64,000 nt of DNA from Mansonella perstans (lineage: Eukaryota > Nematoda > Chromadorea > Rhabditida > Onchocercidae), in contig JBAMDO010000043.1 of NCBI GenBank assembly GCA_037074765.1, positions 169,501 to 233,500 of the forward strand, written 5' to 3'. Below the pieces are notes generated by a model. That model was not told the origin of the DNA. It searched no databases and saw only the letters and a program-made list of their open reading frames with translations. A program made the position numbers and the translations under genes. Every line of letters begins with the position of its first letter. Positions within the stretch are counted from its first letter, which is position 1. Below are positions 11,293-23,935 of the stretch, piece after piece.

Positions 11293-14200
11293 CTGTACTG
11301 CTTTTCTATAGGAGGGTACACGTTGAATTTTGAACACACTTTTTAATAAGGTTGTTGTGCAAGTTGCAATATGTTCGCAGCGATATGTGAGAGGCATTGT
11401 ACTTTATTTTGTAAAGCGAAGTGACTTGCAGACGAATAAACTGAAATGATAAATTCTTCTTTTAAATTGTTTCATTTGTGTGCAGATTGAACAAAACATA
11501 ATGAGGTATTGTTGAGATTTCGATTTTTAACTGCAATATGCAGTGGAGCATGGCACTGGTGGCACTGTAGTGACCTTGTAATTGTTCTTACATTGGTTGA
11601 ATTAATTAAATTAATTATAGATGTCGAAAATGGAACCATTGCCGGGCGAATAAAATGCATCAAAAGAAATGTCAACACCTTGAATTTAATTAATAACTTA
11701 CGTTGAAATTTTCTTTTACAAATAACCATCCCTTTTTTTTTTATGGATGCGCATTTGATTAAAGCCGATATTTTCTGTTCCCTTCTCTTCCTGACATTTT
11801 TTTGTATTGGTTGATTTTGTATTTTTATTGGAGTGCTGAGGAAATTACGGTTGCTGATTTACACCTTGACGAAGTTTTATCAAGAGCACCAAACTAAATT
11901 AATGATACTTATGACTAATATTTGATAAACATCTGGAACTAATTATGCTATTCAATTAAATAGTGTTCTTGAGAAAGCTTCGATTTCACGGAGAATTTAA
12001 AATGAAGTGTAGTAGTTTCTCACTTGAAATTTTAGCTAATTAAGCGTCGTTTGTATTTACTACCCAATAAATTTGGATATATCGATGCATATTATACTCA
12101 TTTATCTTATTCCTGCTTTTTTTCCTGAGTAAGTCTTGATATCATTCGCTGATGCTGTTTGCATGCATCATTTGAAGCAATAGCAGTTGATCAAGTATCT
12201 CATCTCCGATATTACTTCCGGACATTCATCAAATAGATAAGAAACATGGCTCTTTTCGTTAAATTATTTCTGTTGCATCGTTGTAGTATCGAAAGCAATG
12301 AACTGAAATCGAGCATATCTGGTTGCTAAACAGAAGTGAATATCAATGGATAATTTATTAGTGAGCTCGGCAAGATTTTGTCAACATTTCCTGCTCAATG
12401 ATTGGCTGAGGCTAACAAATATTGCAGCAGCTTTTGCAATTATTGATGTTTCATTTATACTGGCATAAGAATTAAATTTTAGTATTTTATAAAAATGAAC
12501 TCCTTTAAATAAAACTTTTTTTAGTTAAATAATTAAATCTAATTATACTTCATTTAGCATTTAAAACTATGCTGATAAATTTCATGTAATTGTTTCATTT
12601 TGCTGCGGAAGTGAGATTTTTAAATGAAAATAAGTCATTATTCAAGATTATTCAGCTTCCTGTTATACACGCCTTCGGAATTTCTGTGATCTCTTTGGAA
12701 CACAATCCATATGTATTTATCGTTCTAATAGTTTCGAAAAATTTAAGCTGAACACTTCGGAAAAATAACTTTTTCTAAGCTACGATTGCTTCAACTGTAG
12801 ACTTTGTCCATAAACTTTTTCTATACACCAGAGATAAGGGAAATTGGCAAATTAAATGGAGTTATCAGGAGTGAAGTTATGCTAAGAATTTCATTTGATT
12901 GATAGAACCCTCATTACTTTTTCAACTAACAAATTCTGACATCTCTCGTGATAAAATGAAATAATATTATTCCAGTCAAATGTAATATTGCTCTATTATC
13001 GTGATGATCTTGCATACGCCAGTCGTTGTATTTTGTACTTCGTATAGTTCACAGTCATCGACTGTTCCATCGACTTACAGCTCAGTGTTATGTTGAGTTG
13101 TGAGTGAGTCTTTGAAACATCACATAAAGATAAAATCTGTCTGCTTCTTCTCTATTTATTTCATTTTTTGTGTGAAATGACTAATTCCAATATGTTCGAT
13201 GTTTATTTCCATAAAATTCCACTGTTCGTTATGCCTTAAAAAAGAGCGAGAAGGTGAGCAATTCATCCTATTGCATTTTTAGTTATATTAGTTTTAAACA
13301 CTACGAACTTTTTAATTGCTAGTTTATACTAGTACCCGTCTTTTGGTCTCATTAAAATAGTTACAGGAAAAACTTCACACAGAGGTACACATCATTTCGT
13401 TCGATTTTATGCTTAGTGTCCAAAAACACTTCTAGCATTTTAGCATAACAGTAATCAGCATCATTGGCTGCTAGTGATCATTTAAATGTTAATACTAAAA
13501 AATTTTAGGGTTTAGTAAGGTGATGCATAATCTGCACTCAACTATATTCACACGTACTAAACTTTTCGTTTAAAGTTCAAACTTTAAGTTCGTTTATTTT
13601 CCTTCCTCGTTTCAATGAAGAAAAATTAGTGCTGGCATCGTGTTTGGAGAGAGTAGGAAAGAACTGAGTTATGCGGATATTATGGTATATATATATATAC
13701 TTAATTAGAGGGGGTCATGGTTATCTGCGATTATAATTACACCAGTGATTATGAGTAAATTACAGCATATTTATGTTTTCTTCGTAGTTCATGAATCTTT
13801 GTTTCCGAATCTTGTGATTGCAAGACAAATATTTGTAAATGCATAGTATGAATTTGAATTTGGTAAGATTCGTGACGATGGTTCCATTCAGTTCGTTGAC
13901 ATTTTTTTAGAAATTGCAAGCGGATTGATCATAGTAGGCAATTTCGTACTTGGTGAGATTAAAACATGTGTGGCATTGAAGATTGTTCAGTTTTCTAATT
14001 GAATACCGATGAAAACTGCTATATAATTTGTTCCTATATTTTTTTTGTTTGTACAAAAAAGTGTCATTTTTAATGTATGAAAGCTGAAAATTCCTTTCTT
14101 ATGCTCTACGATCTTCTTAACTCTTCAATATTTCTTACTCCTAACATTATGATCAGTCAACCAGATGTCACTATGCTCGGTATTTTACCATTCGCGTGGA

Positions 14201-17200
14201 TTTTTAAGAGGTCAATTAGTAGCCAGGAATAGCCAACGTTTAGACCAGGGATTATTGATTCTCTGTTGTTTTAGATTGACCACGTGGAGTGAGTTAAAGA
14301 AATAAATCACAACTGCATAATTGGATGATAGAAATCTCGTTACATTAATCATTCTTGAAAATGGATAGCAGAGAATCGATAGGAAAATTTACTCAAGCCT
14401 TTTTCTTATAACAATATTTTTGGTGCTACGCCGGATTGTAGCCCCAGATATAGCCTTTTGTAGTGCTTTCCAAAGTTTCTGACTGAACAAGAGATATATG
14501 ATTATTTTCTCTTTAAATGCAAGCTTCGCCTAAAAAAGGCATTTTAGAGGGAAAATAAAGGTAGTAAAGGCAAAACATCATATATCCTGTATAAATAAAT
14601 AGGAAATCGTCATGGCGTTTGCAATCATTCATTTTATATGTCACTTCCAGATTCATCAATGTTCATTGTTTAAATTGAAGAAGTTATTTTGAGATTAATA
14701 ACATCACTTAGATTTTTTAAAAAAATGTTATTACTTTCAAATATGTTTGCTGGAAGTTTACGAAAGCTATTAAATGAGAACTGACTGAAGAATTGTTTTG
14801 AAATTTGCCCAAATCACAATTATGGTTTTCTTTTTTCTTGTTTTTTCATTTTGTCGAATTTATTGATAATTTCTCATTCGAATTTTGAGTTAAAGCTGAA
14901 AAATTGATCGACGACTATTTGGGATGTTTTGCGCGGTTGTTGTGTGGAGTAAATCATACGGATTTCTTTTGGATGGAATGCGAAATTTTGAAAATCAAAG
15001 ATAGAAGATTGGTTTTTTAGCTGATAAAATAATTTTACTGTGCCAGCATCTAGCATAACAATGTATTTTTAAATACCTTTTAAAGATAAGGTTCTGGATA
15101 GATTTTCTAAGAAACAGGGAAAAGAAATACATATTGTATCTGGGGTGCAAATTATGTTGTTCCTAAAAAACTTTTACACTCTATAATGTTGACATAGTTT
15201 TAGTGTCAAGCTTAATTAATGCATTACTTTTATAACATGGGTCATCTGACTTGTTCCTATTGCGAACCTTTGCACCATATTATCTATTACTGTATAATTT
15301 AGAAGGATGAGTAAAGGATCAGCTTTTGTTACTTAGAATCATAAAAAATAATAGTGTGTCATAGTTGACTAATGTTTGCACTAAATGCAGTAGTAACTCT
15401 TGTTGTTCAGATATATAAATTCAATATAATTCTTATTTCGAAGTGGGGAAGAGTAAAGTTACTCATCATTTTTTTTACAGACTGGCTGTAGAGAGTGGGG
15501 AAATTTTATTAATAACAAAGAGTCCTGTGGAAGATCTTAGTTAATTCAGTGGTACTTGATCTATCAAACCGACAATTTACGCCACGATAATGGTTGTTTC
15601 AAAAAAAAAGAAAAAAACAAAAAAAAACTAGTTTTTCGGGTAAATTGTTGCTTTGGGTGAATCATTTTCGTTGTATTCATCATCAAACTAGCGACGTAAT
15701 ACTATTGTAACAAAACAGTGTATGGGTATATAATCAAGTGGAACAGGAATGTTGGGTAGCTATCAACCGTGTCGTTTATCAACTATGGAGGTTTATTCGG
15801 TCATAATGTTGTACTCATACAATATTAATGGTTTAAAATAGTGCGAAAAAAATATAAGGCACGGAATGAGTTGATACCCAGTAGCAAAAATGAGTTATAC
15901 AATAAGTAGAAACAATTTGATCAATTTTAATTAACAAATCCTGGTCGTTCTCATCGGTAATAGTTTACTGTTGCTTTGTTGATATATTTCAATAATAAAG
16001 GTCATCCGTCCAGTTGGAGCAATGCTGAAGGAGGTAGAAGAAAGCAAGGAAATAATAGCTGCTGATCGAAATGATAGCGCGATAAACGTAGAGAACCGTC
16101 TGATGCATGTTTGATTGTAAAATGCTGACTTGCAGGATTTTTTTTTTATATGTAAATGGTTAGAGGCGGAAATTTGGTAAGCTTCTTTTGGTCATCATAG
16201 AGGTTAAATTTGGCCTTAGCTTGACCTTTATGATTATCAAGCGCTTTTTTATCTATAGCCATGCATAAGTATCGAAATCTCTTTTAGCATCATCTCCATT
16301 ATTAGCTTATGATGGTATTACCTCCATTATTAGCTGACCACCTTAATTTTACTTGCAAAATCTTCATCATTCTGTCTGGTAATTTTCATTTCGGTAATCG
16401 ACAAGAAACCGATTTTCCTTTTTTTTACTAAATCTCTTCATCTCTTCAAAAGAAACTTAACATCAGTTTTTTTTTTTTATATTATCTCATCCGTGTAAAA
16501 ACCTAATTTGCGATTATTTCAGTACTTGCGGGCATTACGGCATTCTTTATACTTTGATCAACCTTTGATATCATTCTCACTACAAACTTTGCTACCAATA
16601 AATTTGAATCTGGAAATTACTTTCATTTAATTTCTGATTATTCGCTCATCTGCACAAAACAAAAATTAATTTTTTTTTTTAGAGTTTTTTACTCACTAAA
16701 GAAGTGCAGAATTTGGCAGACAACAAACTACGACGAGGAGTTAGAATGAACAAAGGATAGTTATGTAGACGAAAACCTTAATTTCTTTTCATGTCCTATT
16801 CATCATTCCCTCTTACAAGTGATACCTTGTTAAAGTTCATTTAGGATATAACTTGTATGAACTTTAGTGTTCATAAAATCTTCGTTACTCTAATGTTTGC
16901 TCTACTGCTGTTTAGGGTGACCCTCACATTTCAAATAAGCCATTTAAGAATCAAATAACATATTGTTTGGTGGACATTAAAAATATCGAATATATCGCTT
17001 TCAGTGAGACTGTCAATCAAATTCCGGCATGAAGCATGCCTCTACATCTAGGAATATTACGTTTCGTTACAACTGCAGCATTTTATGCGAAATTGAGCGA
17101 TTACTATCAAGGGAAATGGCATCATCGACCTTTTATTTGGAACTAGAGTTTCTAATTCTTTATATTGTCTTCATATCATTTTCTGTTTTATCAGGACCAT

Positions 17201-20200
17201 CTGTTTTTGTATTTGACAGATTTAAACGCCATAGCTACTTATTAAACCTACGCTGCGGACGGAATGAACTTTGAAAGACTGAAATTCTACGCCACAAACA
17301 GCTCCATATTTTAAAGCAAAGATGATGGCTGAAGAAAACTTGGAACAGGACAGTCGGGTACAGCGATATCAATCGCTGACCTCATCGAAAAGAAGAATTT
17401 AGTTATGCTATTGAAAGGATTAGGAAGGTAAACGAAAATCTAGTACAGCTCTCTCTCTGGATGCCTGAATGTGCTTTGAACTGCTTTAAGCTATTGTGGT
17501 ACACTGGTGAGTTCACCTTTTTTTTTCAGCCTGTTTGCCCGACCAATCAGTGCGCGGTGCGTAACAGGGAAAGCACTGAGAGCAAGTGCGTATATTAGAA
17601 AATATGTATAAAAAACTTGTGATCCCATCTATATAAGTCGTGATTGAGTTTCAATTTCCGTAATGCACAGTCCATCATCTGACAGATTAGAATTGCGATA
17701 TCTCATACACAACACTGATATTGTAATACTTTTAGTAATGCACATAAATCGTATCATTAACCGAAAAACTGTTGTATCGTCGGGCGTCGCGGTTGTCGTT
17801 TTCGGCGTCGTTAGTATCATTGCGTTTGAGTTTTGTGTTTGACATATTTCATGAATTCTACAACATATCTCGTATGATTCACACTATTATTCTTTCATGC
17901 GTTGCTCCTTTTCCATCTTCGTCCTTTTGATCACTAAATTGTTGCAGACCCACGCAACTGATATTGTGTATTCTCTGCTAATTAACTGTACAACTGCTCC
18001 ATAATGATTTATTACTCATATTACTCATTGGCATCTCTTCTTTGATTGATGGCAGAGGTTGCAAGGTTAGCAAATGCAGTATTTGTAAGATTTTATGCTT
18101 GTAGGGATTATACTTATAATATTAAAAAGCATTGTTAAGGTTTCTTAACTTTTTTTCTTAACTTTTAGGTTTCTTAACTTTTTTGCTTTATCCTGTTTAA
18201 TTCCGCTAAATTCATTGAATTCATGATTATCCATTTTGTCATGGGTAGTGAGTGTTACTTTTATCTAGTGTAATTGTGACGCAAATAAGTTCAAATTCGA
18301 CTTAGATTGAAAAAAAGTGGTACGTTATTATTACATCACTAACGTTTGCTCTGGTAATGTTGATGGCTCTATAGCTAATGTCATAATAGTTTGTCTGGGA
18401 TGTTAGTACTTTTAATTAGAACGTTTCATTTCATAGATTGTTTCGCGTGAGAATATTGCTTAGATATTTTCGCTGGAATTATTCGAATGATAGGAAGTCT
18501 TAATGAATAAGAGGCATTCTCACTATTTTCCAAGGCAAAAAAAACAAACAAGCAAGAAAGTAAAAGATTCCATAAAGTTAAGGGCAGTGCATCAATATGA
18601 AGTCACAAGGATTTCGGTTTACTGTAAAATAAGTCACTCAGAAAGAACTGAAATTTGCTGACATCAAAAATAAATGATTTCGTGATGTTACCATCAAATT
18701 CTTTCTCGGCTTTTATCATCTATCTGCAACTTTGTTGATATATTGGTTATTATTGCAATGCTACGATTGTCAGTTTTAGTCCAGGTGGTATTTCGTAGTC
18801 ACTGGTCAGTTTTTATCACAAGCTTACATTGCGAGTATCAGATGCTTGTTTTTAACGGAGCTGTGGTAACTGAGGTTTTGAAACGCTTGTATTTTTTTAA
18901 AAATCCTATAAATGATATAATAAATTATCAGATACCATTCATGAAAGACAAGTTAGCGCTTATTAATTAGAAAAACGCATCGTGAAAGCTATTAGGAGTG
19001 GAGGGATGTCAATAATACAAAAAATAATCATTTCAATTATTAGTGAGTTACTGAGGGAATAATATGAACAGCTATTGCAGCAGTTTTTTTTTTTATTGAC
19101 CCTGCAAATGAACCTCATGGAAATATAAACTTTATTTGCTGGCTAACTTTCAGTACTTTTAAATTTCGATGCAGAACAGGACTGCTGTTAACTTCATTAA
19201 ATTAAATCAAATTATGTGAAGTCTAAACACAGTCTCATGCGATATCTTAAAAGTATGAGAAATTCTGTGGATTCGTTTATCAAAGTTCCCTTATATTTCC
19301 AACTGATCTGTAAGTTATTCAGTAAATCACTGCGAAAAAGTCGATTTTGTTTAGGTCTTTATGTTTATTGTTATTTCCAAATTGGCAGATATTTAAAAAT
19401 ACACACTTATAAATATATACCAATATGTTGGTTGTAGGCCTTACTTGCTCTCTAAATTTATTCTCATCCCATTTCTAATGATTCACGAATGTATAATTAT
19501 CGAAGTATAGTAATTTACTTTGTTTATGCTTAGGAGTTATAGACTATCTGAAACTTGAGATTTAAGCAGTCATGTGTTTTGATGTATCTCAAATTTCAAA
19601 TTTTTATCATTTCAAATTTCATCAATTCTTGTTAACAGTGAAATAGTTTTACAACAAAAACTCATTTTGTCTTATTTTGCGGTTTTTCCAATTCCTCCTT
19701 TCCATGATTTGGTATTTGTCTAAACCAGACTTTTCTCCCTATTTTTTCGTCGTATATTTTTTTATATCAGTTTCATTAAAAACTTTTCCGACTTTCCTTC
19801 TAATATGTCTGTTCACTTATCTTGTTGCATTTATTCGTAACAGTTGAAAAATACCATTTCATTTCATAAGCAATAATTAATGGACCTTTTTTACATCTCT
19901 TGAATTTAGTCTACCAAAAGTTTAAGGATTTCATTTTCCATCCAGGATAAGTTTGAAATGTATATAATTCGCAATTTCATATCACTTTCAGCCAGTGCGA
20001 AGAACACTGCTGCACTCACTTCTGGACTTACACTTTCCTACTGCATATTCTCTCTCAAAGCTTGTTCGAGCCCTAATCAAATTGTGAATCATTCGACCAT
20101 AATGCTGTTAACTGTTATTCACTTTTCTTTGCGAGAAAAAAAATTTGCAATTTTACTTTTTTTGAGACACTTGAAGTTTGATCTTTTTTAAATTTTTTTT

Positions 20201-20386
20201 GAATTTGAAAGTTTGACCACCTTCCTTTTTCTTTTCGGCTTGAAGAGTACCACTTTTTGTGCGAATTACTGTTATACGTATGACAAGCGTTCCTACTCGT
20301 TAACGTAGTTTCTGAATAAGCTACTCGATATTGCTTTAAAACTAATTAATTCTTATATGTTAGGTAAAAAAGCAGTAGAGATTCAG
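11293..20386. other. About 9 kb intergenic, no gene recognised
   Basis: No exon chain or known domain is visible. Short open frames, for example 14874-15056 (-) and 17029-17274 (+), have no supporting splice context. A CpG-rich patch at about 17778-17812 stands out from the AT-rich surroundings within a 59-codon open plus-strand frame (about 17657-17842) that ends in a hydrophobic stretch; it cannot be supported as a gene. The stretch holds homopolymer A/T runs and could contain upstream regulatory DNA of egal-1. Confidence 0.55.
20381..20386 (+). promoter_or_regulatory. Possible trans-splice acceptor of egal-1
   Basis: ATTCAG ends 10 nt before the egal-1 ATG at 20397. The upstream sequence has no coding exon, so this is the likely leader or 5'-UTR acceptor. 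Confidence 0.45.
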
Positions 20387-20396
20387 TGATTGTACC

Positions 20397-23300
20397 ATGG
20401 ACGAAGCTAAGAATATGGCATTACTGTTTTTTATGGACCATCTAATGCAAAAGAATGGTCGGCGTACAATCCATGATCTCAGCTGCCAGTTCGGTGCACG
20501 TGGTTTCACGGCAGAAATGCGTGATGCGGTTGGTACCACACAGGAAGGCCTCACCGATTTTCTCAGTCAGCATCCCTCGCTGTTTACCGTTGAAGGTGAT
20601 CAGGTAAATTACCAATCGATTTAATGTAATATTAAACGTTTTGTTGGCCAAGCATTTTCTAAAGGTTCATTAGACGTGTAAAGTCACAACATTTATTTTA
20701 ATCCTTAAGGTAACGAAGTAGGTTCTGAATAGGAAGCTTTAGCCCTTGTTTATGACTAACAACTTTTTGCCGAAGAAAATTATTTTGATTTCAATTTTCT
20801 TAATAATTATTGAGTCTTCACTGGATGTGAATGACAATAAGCGTTTAGGCGTGTTCATAGTTAATAGTTTTGTCACTTTTTTGATTTTGTCTTTTACAGA
20901 TGTTTATTTGAAATTTTATTATAAATATGTAATTAAAAAAACCTGACATTTTCAGGTTTGCTTAAATGGATTTGGTGATATGACGGTGAAGAATAATCCT
21001 TTATTGCAAGTGAGTGCAAATGCTAGGAATCGTGACTATGTGAAGGAGGCGGTGCAGTTTTTTGAGGCGAAACTACAGAAGTTCGGGCCGGAGTTGCAGG
21101 AATGTCTTGTTTACTACACGATTTTTTCGTAAATGCAAAAACTCTCCGTTGGTAACAACGAGTCATTTTCATTATTAATATCAGCCATAATTTGATAAAG
21201 ATAATGTAGATTACGGCGATTGAATTCATATTTTAATTTCCTCACATTGAGATATATGTTCCGAGATACTAGGAATTTTGCTGTGCTTTAGATTAGTTTA
21301 AATACATTTACAGATTAAAAGTTTGCTCGGTCATCGTTCGCAAGCGGCACCTGAAGTACGTTTGGTATCTGGTAGGCATCTGAAGGATTTCTGCGAATTT
21401 CTTCAATCACAGAATGATCACTTTATAGTTGAGGGTGATCGAGTTCGACTGAAAAATATGCCGGAACCTAGTAATGCTGGTATTGAATTGGATGATGATG
21501 GAAAGCCTTTAGCTGGTGTCAAAGCCAAACAAGCAGCTGTGGAATATCTTAGATCTGTTGTGGAGCAGGTTTTTTTATTTATTAGCTTCAAAGGTTTTTG
21601 GACATTTTAAAACGAAAAATCCATAATTTTTCAGTTCATTATTCTGCAGTTGAAATAAAATTAGCGATCATTTACGATTCATTTTTTAAGATTATCGAGA
21701 TGTTATTAATTTCTGTCCATTGAAAAAATTATAATATAGCTTCTGTGCGAAATTGTAAAAAGTTCAGTGCTCAAAAAAAGCCGTTCTTAAAAAGAAAAGT
21801 TTTTTTGTGCTTTTAAATTAAAAGTGAAAGCATTATACTTAAATAGCGAAACTACGTAATGTCTTTGAAAATCTCAGTTTACAGAATGATGAACAGCCAA
21901 TACCGATGGATTTATTCTATCAAAAGTTTTGCGATCGTTTTTCTCATGCTGTTAGACAAGAAGTAGCAACGAATCCGAAGGAATTACTGCAGTTCCTGAA
22001 ACTTAATCGTAATGTGTTTTTCATAAGATCTAATAAGGTTATTTTTGCGAAGGAAACTATTCTTTATTTTTTTGCTGCATAGCTAAAAAGTGCAAGACTT
22101 TTTTTTTTCCTGTTAGCTCTTTATTGGAGTGGTTATTTAGCAGAAATTATCAAGGCAGTTATTTATTAAAAATGATATAATTTTAGATCTAAATTTTGTT
22201 TCTTATTAGGTTTCGCTTGTGAAAAATCGGGCTTCAGAGGATGGTTCGGAAAGTGGCTCGACCGAGAGCTCAGGACTTGAAAATAATAATGGCCATCTAA
22301 ATTATAATGCTATCAATAGAATCAATCTTGTGAAAGCCTTGAAACCTGCTCAGGTACCGAATCTTTTTATTATTTCTTTAGTTTTTCTCTGGCATTATCA
22401 GCAATACTTATAAGCTATTGTCACTTCAATCTTCAGGTTTTGTAACTTAATATGGTTAGGTTCGTGGAGGGACTATTTAGGAATCAGTATTATTGATTAA
22501 CGCGGAAATGGACAGTATGGAAGAACGAGTTGTTGGTGTTGATTTCAAGACTGTTACCCTTGGTGCACAAGGCGAAGAGTTCCTTTCTTTGATCGTATTG
22601 GCAACGACTAAGCAAATCATTGTTTTCGATGTTATTCATAGCGACACTATATTACTGGAAAGTGGTGTTAAGGAAATTTTAGAATCCGAAAAAATTATAA
22701 AGGTATATTTTATTTTACCTTTTTTATGGAGATTTTGCACTCCACAATCTCTATTTTTTACTCAGTTCGATTCGGAATGACTTTGGAGATGACCAATATA
22801 ACAAAACTTGATTCGATGATCGTAGTAGTTTTGGAATTTTCTATTTGAGAAACCGTCCCAGAGATCTTAATAAAACATAGAAGATACTGTTTTTCATGTT
22901 GAACTGCGAAATAATCGTAGATCATAAGTTCTAATCATCAGTCATTTGCCGGTGGACTGGGTTTGACTGCTAGTGTCATAAACATCTTCTGCAAATTCAG
23001 TGCGTAACTGATCCAACGTTGCAGTTATATCATAATTAAGAAATCAGTGTTTAATTGTGCGAAAGGACTTTATATGTCGGCTTAAGGATGGGTATAAATC
23101 TATATGAATTTTTCTTATATGCCTGGTTTTGCAGGTAATTCATGATGCCAAAAGAGTGGCCACTTTGCTTACTCATCGTTATGCCATTAATCTTAGAAAA
23201 ATCTTCGATACCCAGGCAAGCGTTTTGTGATATTTCAATAGCAAAATAATTTCATCTAGGAACAAATCACACGAATTGTTTTGGTCTTCTTAATTTTTGT

Positions 23301-23935
23301 TTGACTTCAAAAAGTCAGTAACCTCTTTGTGTTCTGTGACAGATAGCTCATGCGATATTGCAACATGAGAAATTTGGTAAAGCTTTGACAGACACGCGGG
23401 CAGTGTCGTTCATAAATCTTCAAAGGGTTTATTATCCACAGTCAATTATGATGTCAGATATGACGCCCAGGAAACTCACTCAGTCGCCAAGGTTCAAGAT
23501 TTGTTATTTCTCTGTATCTAGGGTATTAATTAGTGACGCTGATTTTTAAGGAATAAATTTTTCTTGCAAAATTGTTTCAGTTGGGGTCTGAGGCCGATAA
23601 CGGAGGATTTTCTGATGGTCGTGGTTGAGGAAGCACACTGTCTTGTGAAGGTATTGTATCGTATGATGAATACTATGTTACCGAAGCATCTTTTATCACT
23701 GTTTGAGGAGAAATGTCTAGAAGCGGTGATACCGAATGCAAATCGGCCACCACCGGCAGTATTCCAAACCAGCGGTACGGCACCATTTAGATCAACAAGG
23801 AGAGGGGTTGCAGCACCGATTGTCAACAGCATTGTCGTCTCAAACGCTTCTTCACCACGACAAGTAAGCGATGCTTCAACACAGACATTTTCCACAGGCG
23901 AAATCAATGTTCTTAGTGTGTATTACGATAATTAA
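20397..23935 (+). CDS. egal-1: Egalitarian homologue, 3'-5' exonuclease-fold RNA-localisation adaptor
   Basis: Nine exons (20397-20603, 20956-21108, 21314-21568, 21885-22037, 22210-22353, 22481-22702, 23135-23215, 23343-23491, 23581-23935) give about 572 residues. The N-terminal half has repeated winged-helix-like blocks ending in VEGD motifs (the two near residues 60-70 and 150 are alike). Residues about 318-480 form a DEDD-type exonuclease domain: GVDFK, then IHDAKR, then FDTQIAHAILQ, then the strongly Egalitarian-like block INLQRVYYPQS, and finally EEAHCLVKVLY. Egalitarian links localised mRNAs to Bicaudal-D and dynein. Position 327 is Lys where active exonucleases have Glu, so catalysis may be lost. 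Intron 7 begins GC rather than GT. The end of exon 2 (CTT before GTTTAC) is chosen for phase and is less certain. Confidence 0.92.

Noticed and set aside
10985..11397. Open frames of 80-100 codons on both strands
   Set aside because: They run through the 35-bp tandem repeat and merely translate the repeat units.
22460..22480. Earlier acceptor for egal-1 exon 6
   Set aside because: Using the TTAG at 22459 puts an in-frame TAG before the exonuclease domain; the acceptor at 22480 does not.
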